In this document: in pieces, positions 14,880 to 23,921 of the stretch | Position numbering within the stretch: position 1 is the first letter of the stretch | Layout: every line of letters starts with the position of its first letter | NCBI GenBank assembly: GCA_902727915.1 | Contig: CACVAU010000019.1 | Span: 1 to 40,890 of the forward strand | DNA: 40,890 nt | Reading direction: 5' to 3' | Origin: an uncultured Sulfurovum sp. | Lineage (GTDB): Bacteria; Campylobacterota; Campylobacteria; Campylobacterales; Sulfurovaceae | Translations under genes and position numbers: made by a program | Notes under the pieces: model-generated | Told to the model about the DNA's origin: nothing | Database searches by the model: none | The model's input: the letters and a program-made list of their open reading frames with translations, nothing else

Positions 14880-15929
14880 CTAGTTAAAATCTGGTTTTGG
14901 TGTGCTTAAAGTACTCTCTGGAAGTTGAGGATATGTAATGGTTGGTTTTCTACCTTTAAGTGTTTTTAGAAAAGTGACAATTTTATTGGCTTCTTCATTA
15001 CTCAGTGCTACGCCCAATTGTGTGCTTCCCATCTCTTTAACTGAGTCGGCTAAACTCCAAATAGCACCATTGTGAAAATAAGGTGCTGTTTCTGTAATGT
15101 TTCTTAGTGTTGGTACTTTAACCATACCATTTTTATTACCTTTAAAGTCTCCAAGGTTTGCAAATTTATAGGGTTTTACCATTGGGAATGGCATCATTTT
15201 TCCACCCAGTGCTATGCCATTATGACAAGTTGCACACCCTTTGTCCATAAAAATGTTTAAGCCTTCTTTTTGGGCATCATTTAAGGCTTTCGTCTCACCA
15301 TTGAGATAGTCATCAAATTTTGAAGGGGTTACGAGTGTTCTTTCAAACAAACCAATGGTTGCTGTGATGGTTTTAAAGTCAATGCTTACATTGGTATCAT
15401 AGGCATTTCTAAAAGAATTTACATACTCAGGGATAGAGTTGACTCGTTTAATAACAAGCTCTTTGGGGGAAGCCATTTCAGGTTCAGCTTGCATTGGTCC
15501 TTGTGCTTGATCTTCTAAGTTATGGCTTCTACCATCCCAAAATTGTGCATCATAAAAAACAGCGTTGTAGACCGTTGGTGAGTTCAGATGATGTGGGTTG
15601 GCTGTCCATTTATGTCCTACAGCTGCTGCTACACCATCAGCTCCTCCTTGTCCAAGATTATGGCAAGTATTACAAGAGATAATACCACTTTTAGAGAGTC
15701 TTGGTTCAAAATAAAGTTGTTTACCCAATTCAATTTTAGCATCGGTAAGAAGATTATTAGGATCAATAAGCTTTTTAAGGGCTAAGGGATCTTGAGGAAT
15801 ACTTTTAATACCTGATTTATTAATTTTTGAGAGTAAGAGTTCATCCGTAACGGGGGTAGCTGGTGTACTGGCATTTAGGAGTGAAGATAGTAATAGAGAT
15901 AGTGCAATAATGTTGGATGTTTTGAAAAT
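14880..15929 (-). CDS. di-haem cytochrome c peroxidase, apparent ATT start
   Basis: This periplasmic enzyme reduces hydrogen peroxide with electrons from cytochrome c. Two haem c sites are visible, CNTCH and CATCH, with a Met-rich loop after the second and the FHNG segment near the end. The frame stays open well beyond the first in-frame conventional start (TTG at 15728, which would cut into the conserved LGKQLYFEPRLS region). Upstream it encodes a mature N-terminus with DELLLSKINKSGIKSIP and a clean signal peptide FKTSNIIALSLLLSSLLNA. No ATG, GTG or TTG precedes that signal. ATT at 15927-15929 has AAAAGG seven bases upstream and would give 349 residues, normal for the family. An ATT start, a recent start mutation or a sequence error are the alternatives. 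Convergent with the nitrilase-family gene. Confidence 0.85.
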   Translation of the reverse strand: MFKTSNIIALSLLLSSLLNASTPATPVTDELLLSKINKSGIKSIPQDPLALKKLIDPNNLLTDAKIELGKQLYFEPRLSKSGIISCNTCHNLGQGGADGVAAAVGHKWTANPHHLNSPTVYNAVFYDAQFWDGRSHNLEDQAQGPMQAEPEMASPKELVIKRVNSIPEYVNSFRNAYDTNVSIDFKTITATIGLFERTLVTPSKFDDYLNGETKALNDAQKEGLNIFMDKGCATCHNGIALGGKMMPFPMVKPYKFANLGDFKGNKNGMVKVPTLRNITETAPYFHNGAIWSLADSVKEMGSTQLGVALSNEEANKIVTFLKTLKGRKPTITYPQLPESTLSTPKPDFN

Positions 15930-16066
15930 AATAGAGCCTTTTATTTGATAATTTTTACCCAGAAGTATATAGCGATATAACTTATGGTTTTATTAACGAT
16001 TAGTTAAATTATGTTTATTATTATTTTATAGAAAAAAAGATTAATTTAGCTATAAAATTGAAGGAC

Positions 16067-16828
16067 TTAGTGACCTTTATCTTCGAGAACATGAATGTCT
16101 TTGAGGTTTATTTTTTCTTCTTTGATGATATGAGAAGCATAACTTCTGGCTTGTTCATACTCTTGGGTTGCAAAATAGAGTTGTGCAATGTGTTTGTAGT
16201 TGTTTTGGGTAATGTCATGCTCTTCCCCAAAGATTCTTTTATTGATTTTTAGGGCTTTCTTATGATTTGAAATTGCTTGTTGGTTCTTACCTTGTATTTC
16301 ATCTAAAACAGCGAGATTGGTATAAGAGATTGCCATATCAGCTTGTTCTCTTTGAATAATGTTTTGTTTAATTTTTATGGTTTGACCAGTTAAAGCTACG
16401 GCTTTGTTGAGTTCACCCATCGTGGCATGTAAGGTACCTAAGTTATTATAACTCTCTGCTGTACTGCTATTATTTTTACCTAAGGTTCTTTCTCTAATAT
16501 GTAAAGCTTTTGTGAGATAGGCTAGAGCTTTTTGATATTCACGTGTTTGTTTGTAAATAAGCCCTAAGTTATTATAGGAGGTTGCTGTATTTAAATCTTC
16601 TGTACCTAAAACAGATTCTTTAATGGTAATGGATTGCTGATAGTAACTAATGGCTAAACGATAATTTTTTTGACGATAAGCATCTACACCTTTGTTATTG
16701 AGTATATTGGCTTTACGTAAGGATTTTTGTTTTGTTGAAAAATTTGTATTGGGATTAACATTGTTTTTCAATGGGGAACAAGCTGTAAAAAATAGACAGG
16801 TAAGTAGTAGGGTACTTAGATTTTTCAT
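16067..16828 (-). CDS. TPR-repeat lipoprotein
   Basis: This is a 253-residue lipoprotein: the signal peptide ends in FFTACS, with Cys17 as the lipidation site. Five or more tetratricopeptide repeats of the kinesin-light-chain spacing (about 42 residues) follow, with recurring SYNNLGLIY, SYNNLGTLH and SYTNLAVLD motifs. It is probably anchored in the periplasm as a protein-interaction scaffold; partners are unknown. It is transcribed leftward and stands alone between the peroxidase and the heptose genes. Confidence 0.85.
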   Translation of the reverse strand: MKNLSTLLLTCLFFTACSPLKNNVNPNTNFSTKQKSLRKANILNNKGVDAYRQKNYRLAISYYQQSITIKESVLGTEDLNTATSYNNLGLIYKQTREYQKALAYLTKALHIRERTLGKNNSSTAESYNNLGTLHATMGELNKAVALTGQTIKIKQNIIQREQADMAISYTNLAVLDEIQGKNQQAISNHKKALKINKRIFGEEHDITQNNYKHIAQLYFATQEYEQARSYASHIIKEEKINLKDIHVLEDKGH

Positions 16829-16889
16829 GACAATATCCTAGGGTATTTGATGGGTGAGATTATACAATAGGAGTTTGAAAGTAAATTGT

Positions 16890-17573
16890 TTATAATTGAA
16901 GTTTTATTTCATTTTGAGCTTTTGCATAATCATCAGGAATACCAATATCGATAAAGTAATCTTCAAATATTTTGACGGATATTCCCAGTTTTTTAAAATT
17001 TTCTTGCATAAATGCTTCAAATGAAAATTTACTTTCTAAGTCAAAATCGTTAAATATATTTTTATTGACTAAGTAAACACCTCCATTGATATTGCCTTCT
17101 GTTCGATACACCTTTTCAGTAAATGAACTGACTTTTTGTTGTGTATTATTTTCCACACATCCATATCTATCAAAGTGGTGCATTTTTTTTAACGATAAAA
17201 TAATTTTACTATTTGAAGGCAGTGTTAATGTTTGTAAATCTACATTAAAAAAAGTATCTCCATTGAGAATAAAGCATTGTTGATTATTGATTTTTTCAAG
17301 GGCTTTTTTAATGGCACCACCTGTTCCTAGAGGTTCATTTTCTATACTGTAGATAAGTTCTATTTCCCTAAAGTTATTGCCAAAATAGGATTTGATGCTT
17401 TGCCATTGATAACCCACAGATAAAATAACACGTGTTATTTTATTTTTGAGTAAATAGTGTAAGATATATTCTAAAAAGGGCTTCTCTTCTATGGGTGCCA
17501 TGGGCTTAGGTAAATCTGATACAACTGACTTTAATCTTGTGCCTAGACCTCCTGCTAAAATAATTGCTTCCAT
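16890..17573 (-). CDS. hddC: sugar-1-phosphate nucleotidyltransferase, HddC-like
   Basis: This 227-residue enzyme transfers a nucleotide to heptose 1-phosphate to make NDP-D-glycero-D-manno-heptose for surface polysaccharide. The nucleotide-binding motif ILAGGLGTRL is at the N-terminus with KPMAPI after it, LNGDTFF supplies the metal-binding Asp, and GGVYLVNK and DIGIPDDY follow. I chose ATG 17573, because it overlaps the stop of the kinase gene (TAATG) and has GGAGAG six bases upstream; a TTG at 17585 would add four residues. Pairing with an HddA-like kinase favours HddC over other nucleotidyltransferases such as RmlA or GlmU types. Confidence 0.82.
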   Translation of the reverse strand: MEAIILAGGLGTRLKSVVSDLPKPMAPIEEKPFLEYILHYLLKNKITRVILSVGYQWQSIKSYFGNNFREIELIYSIENEPLGTGGAIKKALEKINNQQCFILNGDTFFNVDLQTLTLPSNSKIILSLKKMHHFDRYGCVENNTQQKVSSFTEKVYRTEGNINGGVYLVNKNIFNDFDLESKFSFEAFMQENFKKLGISVKIFEDYFIDIGIPDDYAKAQNEIKLQL

Positions 17574-18595
17574 TAGACTCTCCAACCTTTTGTACCATGT
17601 TGAACAAAATGAAAATTCATGACTTGACCTTGTTCTTGATTAAGCGCGTTAATAAGTTGCAGTTTTTTGGTTGGTTCTACCATGAAAAACATAAATCCAC
17701 CACCACCAGCACCACTTATTTTACCACTGTAAGCAGCATTTTGGATGGCAATATCATAAATTTTGTCTATCTCTTTGTTGGAGATGGCTGTTGAAACTTG
17801 TTTTTTTGATGCCCATGATTTACCTAAAATTTGAGCAAACTTTTTGATATCCCCTTTTAGTAAATATTCTTTCATCAAAGTAGCATCTTTTTTCACGGAA
17901 TGCATGGCATTTAATGATGCTTTATCATTAAGTAAACTTTTTTTCTCTTTTTCTATTTGACTGGCTTCTCTTTGAATGTTTGTAAAATATAAAACCATAG
18001 AGGCTTCAAGCTCATCTATTATCCAGTTTTTGATTCTTAGTGGATTAACAATCACCCTTCTGTCTTGATAAAATTCCATAAAGTTAAAGCCTCCAAACGT
18101 AGCAGCATATTGATCTTGCGCTCCACCAATAATATTGATGTCTTCTCTTTCAATTTCAAAAGCCAGTTTTGCTATATCATATTCACCTAAAGGCAAATTC
18201 AGCCATTCTGTAAATACTTTAATAATGGCAACTACTAAAGTAGAACTTCCTCCTAGACCACTGCCACTGGGTACATCGGAATAGGTTTTGAGTGTAAAAC
18301 TTAGGGCTTCAAGTTTAAAATCTTTGATGATTCGGTTATAAATACCTTTGTATAAATCCATTTCTCCATTAAGAACTAATTTTTTACTGCTTTTGAGTGT
18401 TAGTTTTTCTTTTAAGTCTATGGCTTCAAAACCAATGTTTTGTTCTTCATGTACTTCAAGCGTACAATGTATAAAAAGTGAGATAGAACTGTTTAGTACA
18501 TAGCCTCCAAATTCATTACAGTAGGTATCTAAGTCAGTGCCTCCCCCTGCTAAGCCAATTCGTAAAGGTGCTTTTGATCTGTATATCATTTTCAT
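17573..18595 (-). CDS. hddA: GHMP-family heptose 7-phosphate kinase, HddA-like
   Basis: This kinase of about 340 residues phosphorylates C1 of D-glycero-D-manno-heptose 7-phosphate in the GDP-heptose pathway. The GHMP signature APLRIGLAGGGTDLDTY is at the N-terminus, the phosphate loop PSGSGLGGSSTLVVA near residue 110, and the C-terminal GHMP motif KISGAGGGGFMFF near 305. A longer reading frame begins at 18673, but the extra residues overlap the upstream DUF937 gene and are not family-like, so I start at ATG 18595 (ATG 18589 is equally possible). hddC overlaps its stop. The isomerase gmhA and phosphatase gmhB are not here. It supports the polysaccharide genes downstream. Confidence 0.85.
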   Translation of the reverse strand: MKMIYRSKAPLRIGLAGGGTDLDTYCNEFGGYVLNSSISLFIHCTLEVHEEQNIGFEAIDLKEKLTLKSSKKLVLNGEMDLYKGIYNRIIKDFKLEALSFTLKTYSDVPSGSGLGGSSTLVVAIIKVFTEWLNLPLGEYDIAKLAFEIEREDINIIGGAQDQYAATFGGFNFMEFYQDRRVIVNPLRIKNWIIDELEASMVLYFTNIQREASQIEKEKKSLLNDKASLNAMHSVKKDATLMKEYLLKGDIKKFAQILGKSWASKKQVSTAISNKEIDKIYDIAIQNAAYSGKISGAGGGGFMFFMVEPTKKLQLINALNQEQGQVMNFHFVQHGTKGWRV

Positions 18596-18602
18596 ATCTT
18601 TA

Positions 18603-19151
18603 TTATTTAAAAATAAATTTAGTAGCCATTCCCATAATATCATCAATTGTTGAACCATCATTATCTTGGTCAATAAGTCGACTAAGTAAGTCAGTCATTC
18701 CTGAGCTTTCATTTGATGGTTGAGGGTTGATATTGGGTGCAGACTTTTTAGTTAAAGCACCAATAATCATAGGTGCTAACATGGGCAGAACACTTTTAAT
18801 AATATTTGAACTCATGCCTGTTTCTTGTTCAACATGACGTGCGACTTCTCTTGAATTTTCTTTAGAGCCTGTTAATTCAGCCAAAATATCATTACCCATA
18901 CTTTTAAAATCACCATTATTGACATGGGCTTCAGGTTTATCAAAAATATCGGCATAATTGGTTTGTTCAATATGTTTTACTAGCGTACCTGAATCTTTTT
19001 CACTGTTCAAATTACTTTTAGCACCACCCATTAAAATAGGTGCGAGTTGTCCAATAATTGAACCAGCATCTCCTACATCTATGCCTACTTGTTTAGCAAT
19101 ACTTTTAGTAATTGCAGGGTTGTTAATAATCATCTCAATTAATCCAGCCAT
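18603..19151 (-). CDS. DUF937-family (YidB-like) protein
   Basis: This 182-residue protein has no signal peptide. Two related blocks, about residues 1-45 and 85-135, contain the DUF937 pattern: hydrophobic helices around QLAPILMGGAK and then ILAELTGSKENSREVARHVE with SVLPMLAPMIIGALTKK. A Ser/Asn/Pro-rich linker and an acidic DQDNDGS segment precede the C-terminal helix. Function is unknown for the family. Its stop lies seven bases before the hddA start, so it heads an operon with hddA and hddC. Confidence 0.8.
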   Translation of the reverse strand: MAGLIEMIINNPAITKSIAKQVGIDVGDAGSIIGQLAPILMGGAKSNLNSEKDSGTLVKHIEQTNYADIFDKPEAHVNNGDFKSMGNDILAELTGSKENSREVARHVEQETGMSSNIIKSVLPMLAPMIIGALTKKSAPNINPQPSNESSGMTDLLSRLIDQDNDGSTIDDIMGMATKFIFK

Positions 19152-19329
19152 TCCTGTTCCTTTTTATTAAAATATAATAGATTATACCGAATAATAGTTG
19201 TTTAGTAGTTGTTTTTTATGTTACGAAAAGTTTAGAAAGTTAATTTTATGGATAAGATTTTTTAATCACATTTTAGGTAAAATATTTGGAGAATATAAGG
19301 TATGTGGTGATGAGAAATTGACAACAAAC

Positions 19330-19950
19330 ATGAAGCAAGTGTTAATGGTAGAAGAGATAGAAACAAAGTTTACACTTTATCGTCATGTGAAAGAGGCATT
19401 TTTAGAGGTAAATCGTGAAATTTTTGTGCCTAAAGGTTTTGGTCAAAGAGCTTTTAAACTAGATGCTTTGCCCATGCAACAAAATCAGTGGATTTCTTCT
19501 CCGTTGACTGTTGCCAAAATGACACAATATCTTGAATTAAAAGGGGTAGATTCAATTTTAGAAGTGGGCTGTGGAAGTGGTTATCAGGCTGCTATTCTTT
19601 CTAAACTCTGTCGTCGTGTTTTTACCATTGAACGTATAGATTCCTTGCTTAAAGAGGCAAAAGAGCGCTTTCGTAGTGAAAGTATTACGAATGTTTTTAC
19701 TCGTTTTGATGATGGGCAAAGAGGGTGGAAAGTTTATGCTCCTTTTGAACGAATACTTTTTTCTGCCACAGCAAAAAAGGTTCCTCCTATTCTTTTTGAA
19801 CAGTTAGCTGAGGGAGGAATTTTACTGGCTCCCATAGAAGAAGATGGACTGCAAATTATTACCCGTTATTCTAAAAAAAATGGAAAAATTAGCTCAGAAG
19901 TGATTGAACCTTGTTTCTTTGTTCCCATTGTTGATGGTAGAGTGAAATAG
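19330..19950 (+). CDS. pcm: protein-L-isoaspartate O-methyltransferase
   Basis: This SAM-dependent enzyme of about 206 residues repairs isoaspartyl residues in aged proteins. Motif I is EVGCGSGYQAAIL, with preceding WISSPLTVAKM in the position of the conserved PCMT substrate loop and RFDDGQRGW after it. The C-terminal VDGRVK is short. I start at ATG 19330 (MKQVLMVEEIETKF) by family length. The frame is open back to TTG 19198, but those residues are basic and aromatic-rich and do not look like the family. A TATAAT at 19173-19178 would give a leader of about 145 bases. No strong ribosome binding site is visible at either start. Divergent from the DUF937-hddA-hddC operon. Confidence 0.82.
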   Translation: MKQVLMVEEIETKFTLYRHVKEAFLEVNREIFVPKGFGQRAFKLDALPMQQNQWISSPLTVAKMTQYLELKGVDSILEVGCGSGYQAAILSKLCRRVFTIERIDSLLKEAKERFRSESITNVFTRFDDGQRGWKVYAPFERILFSATAKKVPPILFEQLAEGGILLAPIEEDGLQIITRYSKKNGKISSEVIEPCFFVPIVDGRVK

Positions 19951-20108
19951 CATTGAGGGATGATGGTATTTTAAGCCTTTTTAAAACTCAATACTATTAA
20001 AAATTATTTGTAAATATTAAAATTTAGAAGAAATAAGTAATTATGAGTTTTTTTCTTAAGTATGTTGTAACATTTTTAATAACCTTATTATTAGTTTGAG
20101 TAGAATCT

Positions 20109-20133
20109 ATATACAATTTATTGTATATTTTTC
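20109..20133 (+). terminator. AT-rich hairpin followed by T run
   Basis: ATATACAA/TTGTATAT (8-bp stem, TTTA loop) is followed by TTTTTC on the plus strand. It lies 160 bases beyond pcm and just before the stop of the leftward wzc-like gene, so it could end the pcm transcript. The weak A+T stem keeps confidence low. Confidence 0.4.
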
Positions 20134-20149
20134 ATGTAGTTAATACTTA

Positions 20150-22477
20150 TCAATTTACACCATAACCATACCCATACCCATATCCATAAGAATTATTTTT
20201 TGATTTACTTCTATTGAGAACTAGGGCTACATTTTGTATTTTATTTTTCTTAATGATATTATCAAGACTGGCTAAAAAAGAGACTTTGGAATGATTCTCG
20301 CGTATTACCAGTAGATTTTGATCAGCTATTTTCATAAGAGGAACGGTATCACTTACCAATCCAATGGGTGCTGAGTCAATAAAAATATAGTCATAACGTG
20401 TTTTTAAAATTTCTAAAAGCTCGGTAAGTCGATTAGATAAAATGAGTTCAGAAGGGTTTTTAGGAATTGGTCCTGAACTAATAACATGTAAATTGGTATG
20501 TTTAGTAGCAAAAATAATGTCTTGTATACTGTCTTTACCCATGAGGTAAGTACTCATGCCTTTGTCATTATGAAGCTCAAAATGATGATGTAAGTTAGGG
20601 TTACGTAGATCAAGACTTAAGATAATTGTTTTGTGTCCAGCCATTTGGAAAATAGAGGCAAGGTTAGAGGTGATGGTTGTTTTTCCTTCATTGGCAATGG
20701 TTGAGGTTAAAAGAATTATTTTTGCCTCTTCATGCGCTTCTTTATTGGGTAGATTAGCTCTTAGACTACGATAAGCTTCTGTAAATCTTGATTGTGGATT
20801 TTCATAAATACTTAAGGGTGCTCTTTTAGTAGAAACTTCAGGAATAATACCGAAAATTTCAAATTTACTGAGTGATTGTAAGGTCTCATAGGAAAATATT
20901 TTTTTATTAAGTCCCTGTAGAATGGTAGCGATAATGGTTGCAAATAAAAAACCAATGAGAGGGGCAACAATCATTAAAAGCATTTTTTTGGGCTTAATAG
21001 GTTTGGTATTACTATAAGCTTTATCAATGATTTTATAATCAGAAAGTGTAGAGACAATAAGTAGTTCACTCTCTGTTTTCTTTTTCAAAAGATAGTTATA
21101 CATGTTTGAGCTAACTTCATAGTTTCTATTGATATTAATAAGTTGTTTTTGCTCTTTAGGTAAAGTTTTAATTTTTGCTTCATAAGAAATTTTTTCACTC
21201 TTTATTGAACGACTTTTTTGTAATACTAAAGCTTTAAGATTTTTTAGATTATAGAAAATTTTATTACGTATATTGTATATTTGTTCACGTACGGTAATGA
21301 GTTCAGGATGCTCATTGGTGAGTTCGGTTTGTAAATCACTCTCTTTTAATTGTAGTTCTTGTAAGATGGTTATAAGTTGTAAAGTAGGTCTATCATTGAG
21401 TTCCATTAGTGAGGGTGCAATGGCATCTAAATTATTATTTTTTATGGCAAAACTTAAGAGGTTTCCGATGAGTTTTTGTTTGAGTACGTTTTCTGAAAAT
21501 TTAATTTCTAATTCACTTAATTTTTGAATGTATTTTTTAGCTTGGGTTGATGGTTCAATAATTTTATTTTTACTTTTATATTTTTCCAGCTGACGTTCGG
21601 AAGCTTGTAGGGTTATTTTTATTTTTTCTAGTTGTTCATTAATAAAGCTTAAGACTTTAGAGTTTTGTTCATTTTTAAAGTTGATACTCATTTCAATAAA
21701 GCTTTGAGAGAGTGCATTAACATAGTCATCTGCACGTTGAGGGATGTTGTCCTCAAAGGAAACTTCAATTAAAGGAGCATTGGGGTTGAGTTGTTGTACG
21801 CTTAAGCTTTCTTGAATAATATCATTGTAGATGTCTCGTTTTGTTCCTGACAATATAAAGGTAATGGGTTCGTTAAAATTTTCTGTTTTTTTGATTGTGA
21901 ATTGTGCAAAATCATTTTGAATGACTTTATCATAGTTATGTTTTTTACTGCTATCAAATTCAATATAGGATGGGATGCTAAAAAGTGAAAGAATCCAATC
22001 TTTAATAGAATTATTTACAGAAAGTGTAAAATGGTTTTTATGAGGGTGTAGGGTGATTTTTTTACCAATAAGTTTATTATTAAAGATAGATATTTTTGTG
22101 AGTTCAATGGGAGATGTTTTATACATTTCTATATTTTTATAATTTTCTTTTTTAAAGTATTTAACGGAAAAGTTTATTTTCTCTAAGGCGTTATTTGTAA
22201 TTGAAAAAGTTTGAAGAATTTCTATTTCTTTTTCTACTTTTCCAGTTCCCCCAAAGGACAAAGCACCTAATAAAATGTCATTAGGGATTTTGGGTTTTGA
22301 TTTGGATTTTATCTCCATAATACTGCTTGATAAATAAACAGAGGGTTGAAAATAAAGTGTTAAGAACATCAAGAGCGTAGAGAGTAACATAATGGTTAAA
22401 ATAAACCATTTATATCTTCCTAGTGTAACATAAAGTTTTTCAAAGTTGAGTTCACTGTTATTAATTTTCGTGTTCAT
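20150..22477 (-). CDS. polysaccharide co-polymerase with bacterial tyrosine kinase domain (Wzc-type)
   Basis: This 775-residue inner-membrane protein controls polysaccharide chain length and export. In order it has a cytoplasmic N-terminus, a membrane helix (about 20-40), a large periplasmic Wzz-type domain with coiled-coil segments (about 270-440), a second helix (about 500-525) and a BY-kinase domain. The kinase shows Walker A with NEGKTT (Gly598, Lys599), Walker A' ILSLDLRNP and Walker B YIFIDSAP. The tail is YGYGYGYGYG, a tyrosine cluster that such kinases autophosphorylate. Both parts are fused, as in proteobacterial Wzc. The gene is transcribed away from the wzx-wzy operon, with a shared AT-rich promoter region between. 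No wza homologue is in the window. Confidence 0.9.
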   Translation of the reverse strand: MNTKINNSELNFEKLYVTLGRYKWFILTIMLLSTLLMFLTLYFQPSVYLSSSIMEIKSKSKPKIPNDILLGALSFGGTGKVEKEIEILQTFSITNNALEKINFSVKYFKKENYKNIEMYKTSPIELTKISIFNNKLIGKKITLHPHKNHFTLSVNNSIKDWILSLFSIPSYIEFDSSKKHNYDKVIQNDFAQFTIKKTENFNEPITFILSGTKRDIYNDIIQESLSVQQLNPNAPLIEVSFEDNIPQRADDYVNALSQSFIEMSINFKNEQNSKVLSFINEQLEKIKITLQASERQLEKYKSKNKIIEPSTQAKKYIQKLSELEIKFSENVLKQKLIGNLLSFAIKNNNLDAIAPSLMELNDRPTLQLITILQELQLKESDLQTELTNEHPELITVREQIYNIRNKIFYNLKNLKALVLQKSRSIKSEKISYEAKIKTLPKEQKQLININRNYEVSSNMYNYLLKKKTESELLIVSTLSDYKIIDKAYSNTKPIKPKKMLLMIVAPLIGFLFATIIATILQGLNKKIFSYETLQSLSKFEIFGIIPEVSTKRAPLSIYENPQSRFTEAYRSLRANLPNKEAHEEAKIILLTSTIANEGKTTITSNLASIFQMAGHKTIILSLDLRNPNLHHHFELHNDKGMSTYLMGKDSIQDIIFATKHTNLHVISSGPIPKNPSELILSNRLTELLEILKTRYDYIFIDSAPIGLVSDTVPLMKIADQNLLVIRENHSKVSFLASLDNIIKKNKIQNVALVLNRSKSKNNSYGYGYGYGYGVN

Positions 22478-22670
22478 GAATAGGATTTCCTCAAAGTGTT
22501 AAAGTTTCCAATTAAGTCATTATAAAGATTATTATATCATAATTTATAACATTTTTAAGTGCAAAAATTTATAATACTTTCAAATAATAATTAATTTATA
22601 TAGGTTTTATTTTAATATATAATATGTTAAAATGTTATTTTATATTAAAATTAAAAAATGGAGAATTTGA

Positions 22671-23921
22671 ATGAAGGAGATATTAAAGGGCTCATTGATT
22701 ATTTTTATATTTAAACTCTTTGGTGCTTTTTCTCTTTTTTTAACGTATATTTTAATTCCTAGATATTATGGAGTAGATGCTTTTGGCACATTTAATATCA
22801 TTTTTGGACTTTTAATAATGAGTACGATGATTGCACGCATTGGCTTAGATACCTATGTGTTGAGAATGCTACCGTCATTTGAAATGAATACAGAAAAGAT
22901 TTCTCTTTTTTTAAAAGAAGTTATCAAAATTTTATTATTTTCAAGTTTGCTTGTAAGTCTCATACTTATCATTTTTATGGAAGCCATTAATACCTATCTA
23001 TTGAAGTCTGTTGATGCTACGGTTTATCTTTATGGTTTAGCTTTTATGGTACTTCCTTATACTTTTTTTAATGTTTTCCCAGAAGTGTTTAGAGGTTTTG
23101 AGGATATTAAAATTTACGCTTTCTTTCGAAATTTTTTACAAAATTTTATCTTACTTTTATTGCTTGTAATTAGTATTTATTTTTCGTTAACATACACAGT
23201 GATTGATCTTTTATATATGACTGTTATTATTATTTTTACATCAATTTCACTGCTTGTTTATTTTTTTTTAAAAAAAAGAAATATTAGTATTATGCTGGTG
23301 GGGAGATATGAAGAAAAAATTATAAAGAATTCCTATCCTATGTTTTTAGTTGCTTCTGTTTTGTTGATTATGAGTTATATAGATAATTTTATGATTGCTT
23401 ACTATCTGGATGAATATCAAGTTGGACTTTACAGTGCCTGTATTAATCTTTCAATGATTATTACTTTTATTCCCATGGCGATTGGAGGATATATTTCTCC
23501 TAAAGTTGCTAAGTCATATTCAAATAATGACAAAATAGAAGTAAAAAATATATTTAAAAATTCATTAATAATAATTGTTTTATGCACATTACCAATATTT
23601 GTATGCATGTACTTATATGCTGAAGTGTTATTATCGTTATTTGGTACAGCTTTTACGGTAGCAACGACTACTCTACTCATTGTCAATATAGCCTTTTTAT
23701 CACAAGCCCTTTGTGGTCCAGTTGGTTTTGTCATGAATATGACGGATAACCAACATATATTCATGCGAATCTTAATGATTGCTTTAGTTATTAATATTTG
23801 TTTTAATGGTTTATTAATTCCTATGTATGGCATTAATGGAGCAGGAATAGCGATGCTGTTATCCATGTCCTTTTGGACAATTGGCAGTTTGATTTTTTTA
23901 AAGAAAAAAGACATTATATGA
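22671..23921 (+). CDS. polysaccharide flippase (Wzx-like, MOP superfamily)
   Basis: This 416-residue protein has about twelve hydrophobic helices. The N-terminus shows the MOP-superfamily pattern (FKLFGAFSLFLTYILIPRYY with GVDAFGTFNI next), and basic loops follow on the cytoplasmic side. It flips lipid-linked oligosaccharide units to the periplasm. ATG 22671 has GGAGAA seven bases upstream. It opens a four-gene operon (flippase, polymerase, GT4, GT26) joined by overlaps, and diverges from the wzc-like gene. Confidence 0.85.
   Translation: MKEILKGSLIIFIFKLFGAFSLFLTYILIPRYYGVDAFGTFNIIFGLLIMSTMIARIGLDTYVLRMLPSFEMNTEKISLFLKEVIKILLFSSLLVSLILIIFMEAINTYLLKSVDATVYLYGLAFMVLPYTFFNVFPEVFRGFEDIKIYAFFRNFLQNFILLLLLVISIYFSLTYTVIDLLYMTVIIIFTSISLLVYFFLKKRNISIMLVGRYEEKIIKNSYPMFLVASVLLIMSYIDNFMIAYYLDEYQVGLYSACINLSMIITFIPMAIGGYISPKVAKSYSNNDKIEVKNIFKNSLIIIVLCTLPIFVCMYLYAEVLLSLFGTAFTVATTTLLIVNIAFLSQALCGPVGFVMNMTDNQHIFMRILMIALVINICFNGLLIPMYGINGAGIAMLLSMSFWTIGSLIFLKKKDII

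Noticed and set aside
17574..17585. TTG start for the HddC-like gene
   Set aside because: The ATG at 17573 overlaps the kinase stop and has GGAGAG in position; the extra four residues are not family-like.
18596..18673. N-terminal extension of the HddA-like kinase
   Set aside because: The 26 extra residues overlap the 3' end of the DUF937 gene and precede the family's normal N-terminus.
19198..19329. N-terminal extension of the isoaspartyl methyltransferase
   Set aside because: Aromatic and basic residues unlike the family; the usual length is reached from 19330.
20160..20200. Short repetitive CAT/ACC-type stretch near the end of the wzc-like gene as a microsatellite or phase-variable tract
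   Set aside because: It simply encodes the Tyr-Gly repeats of the kinase tail, a known autophosphorylation feature of the family.
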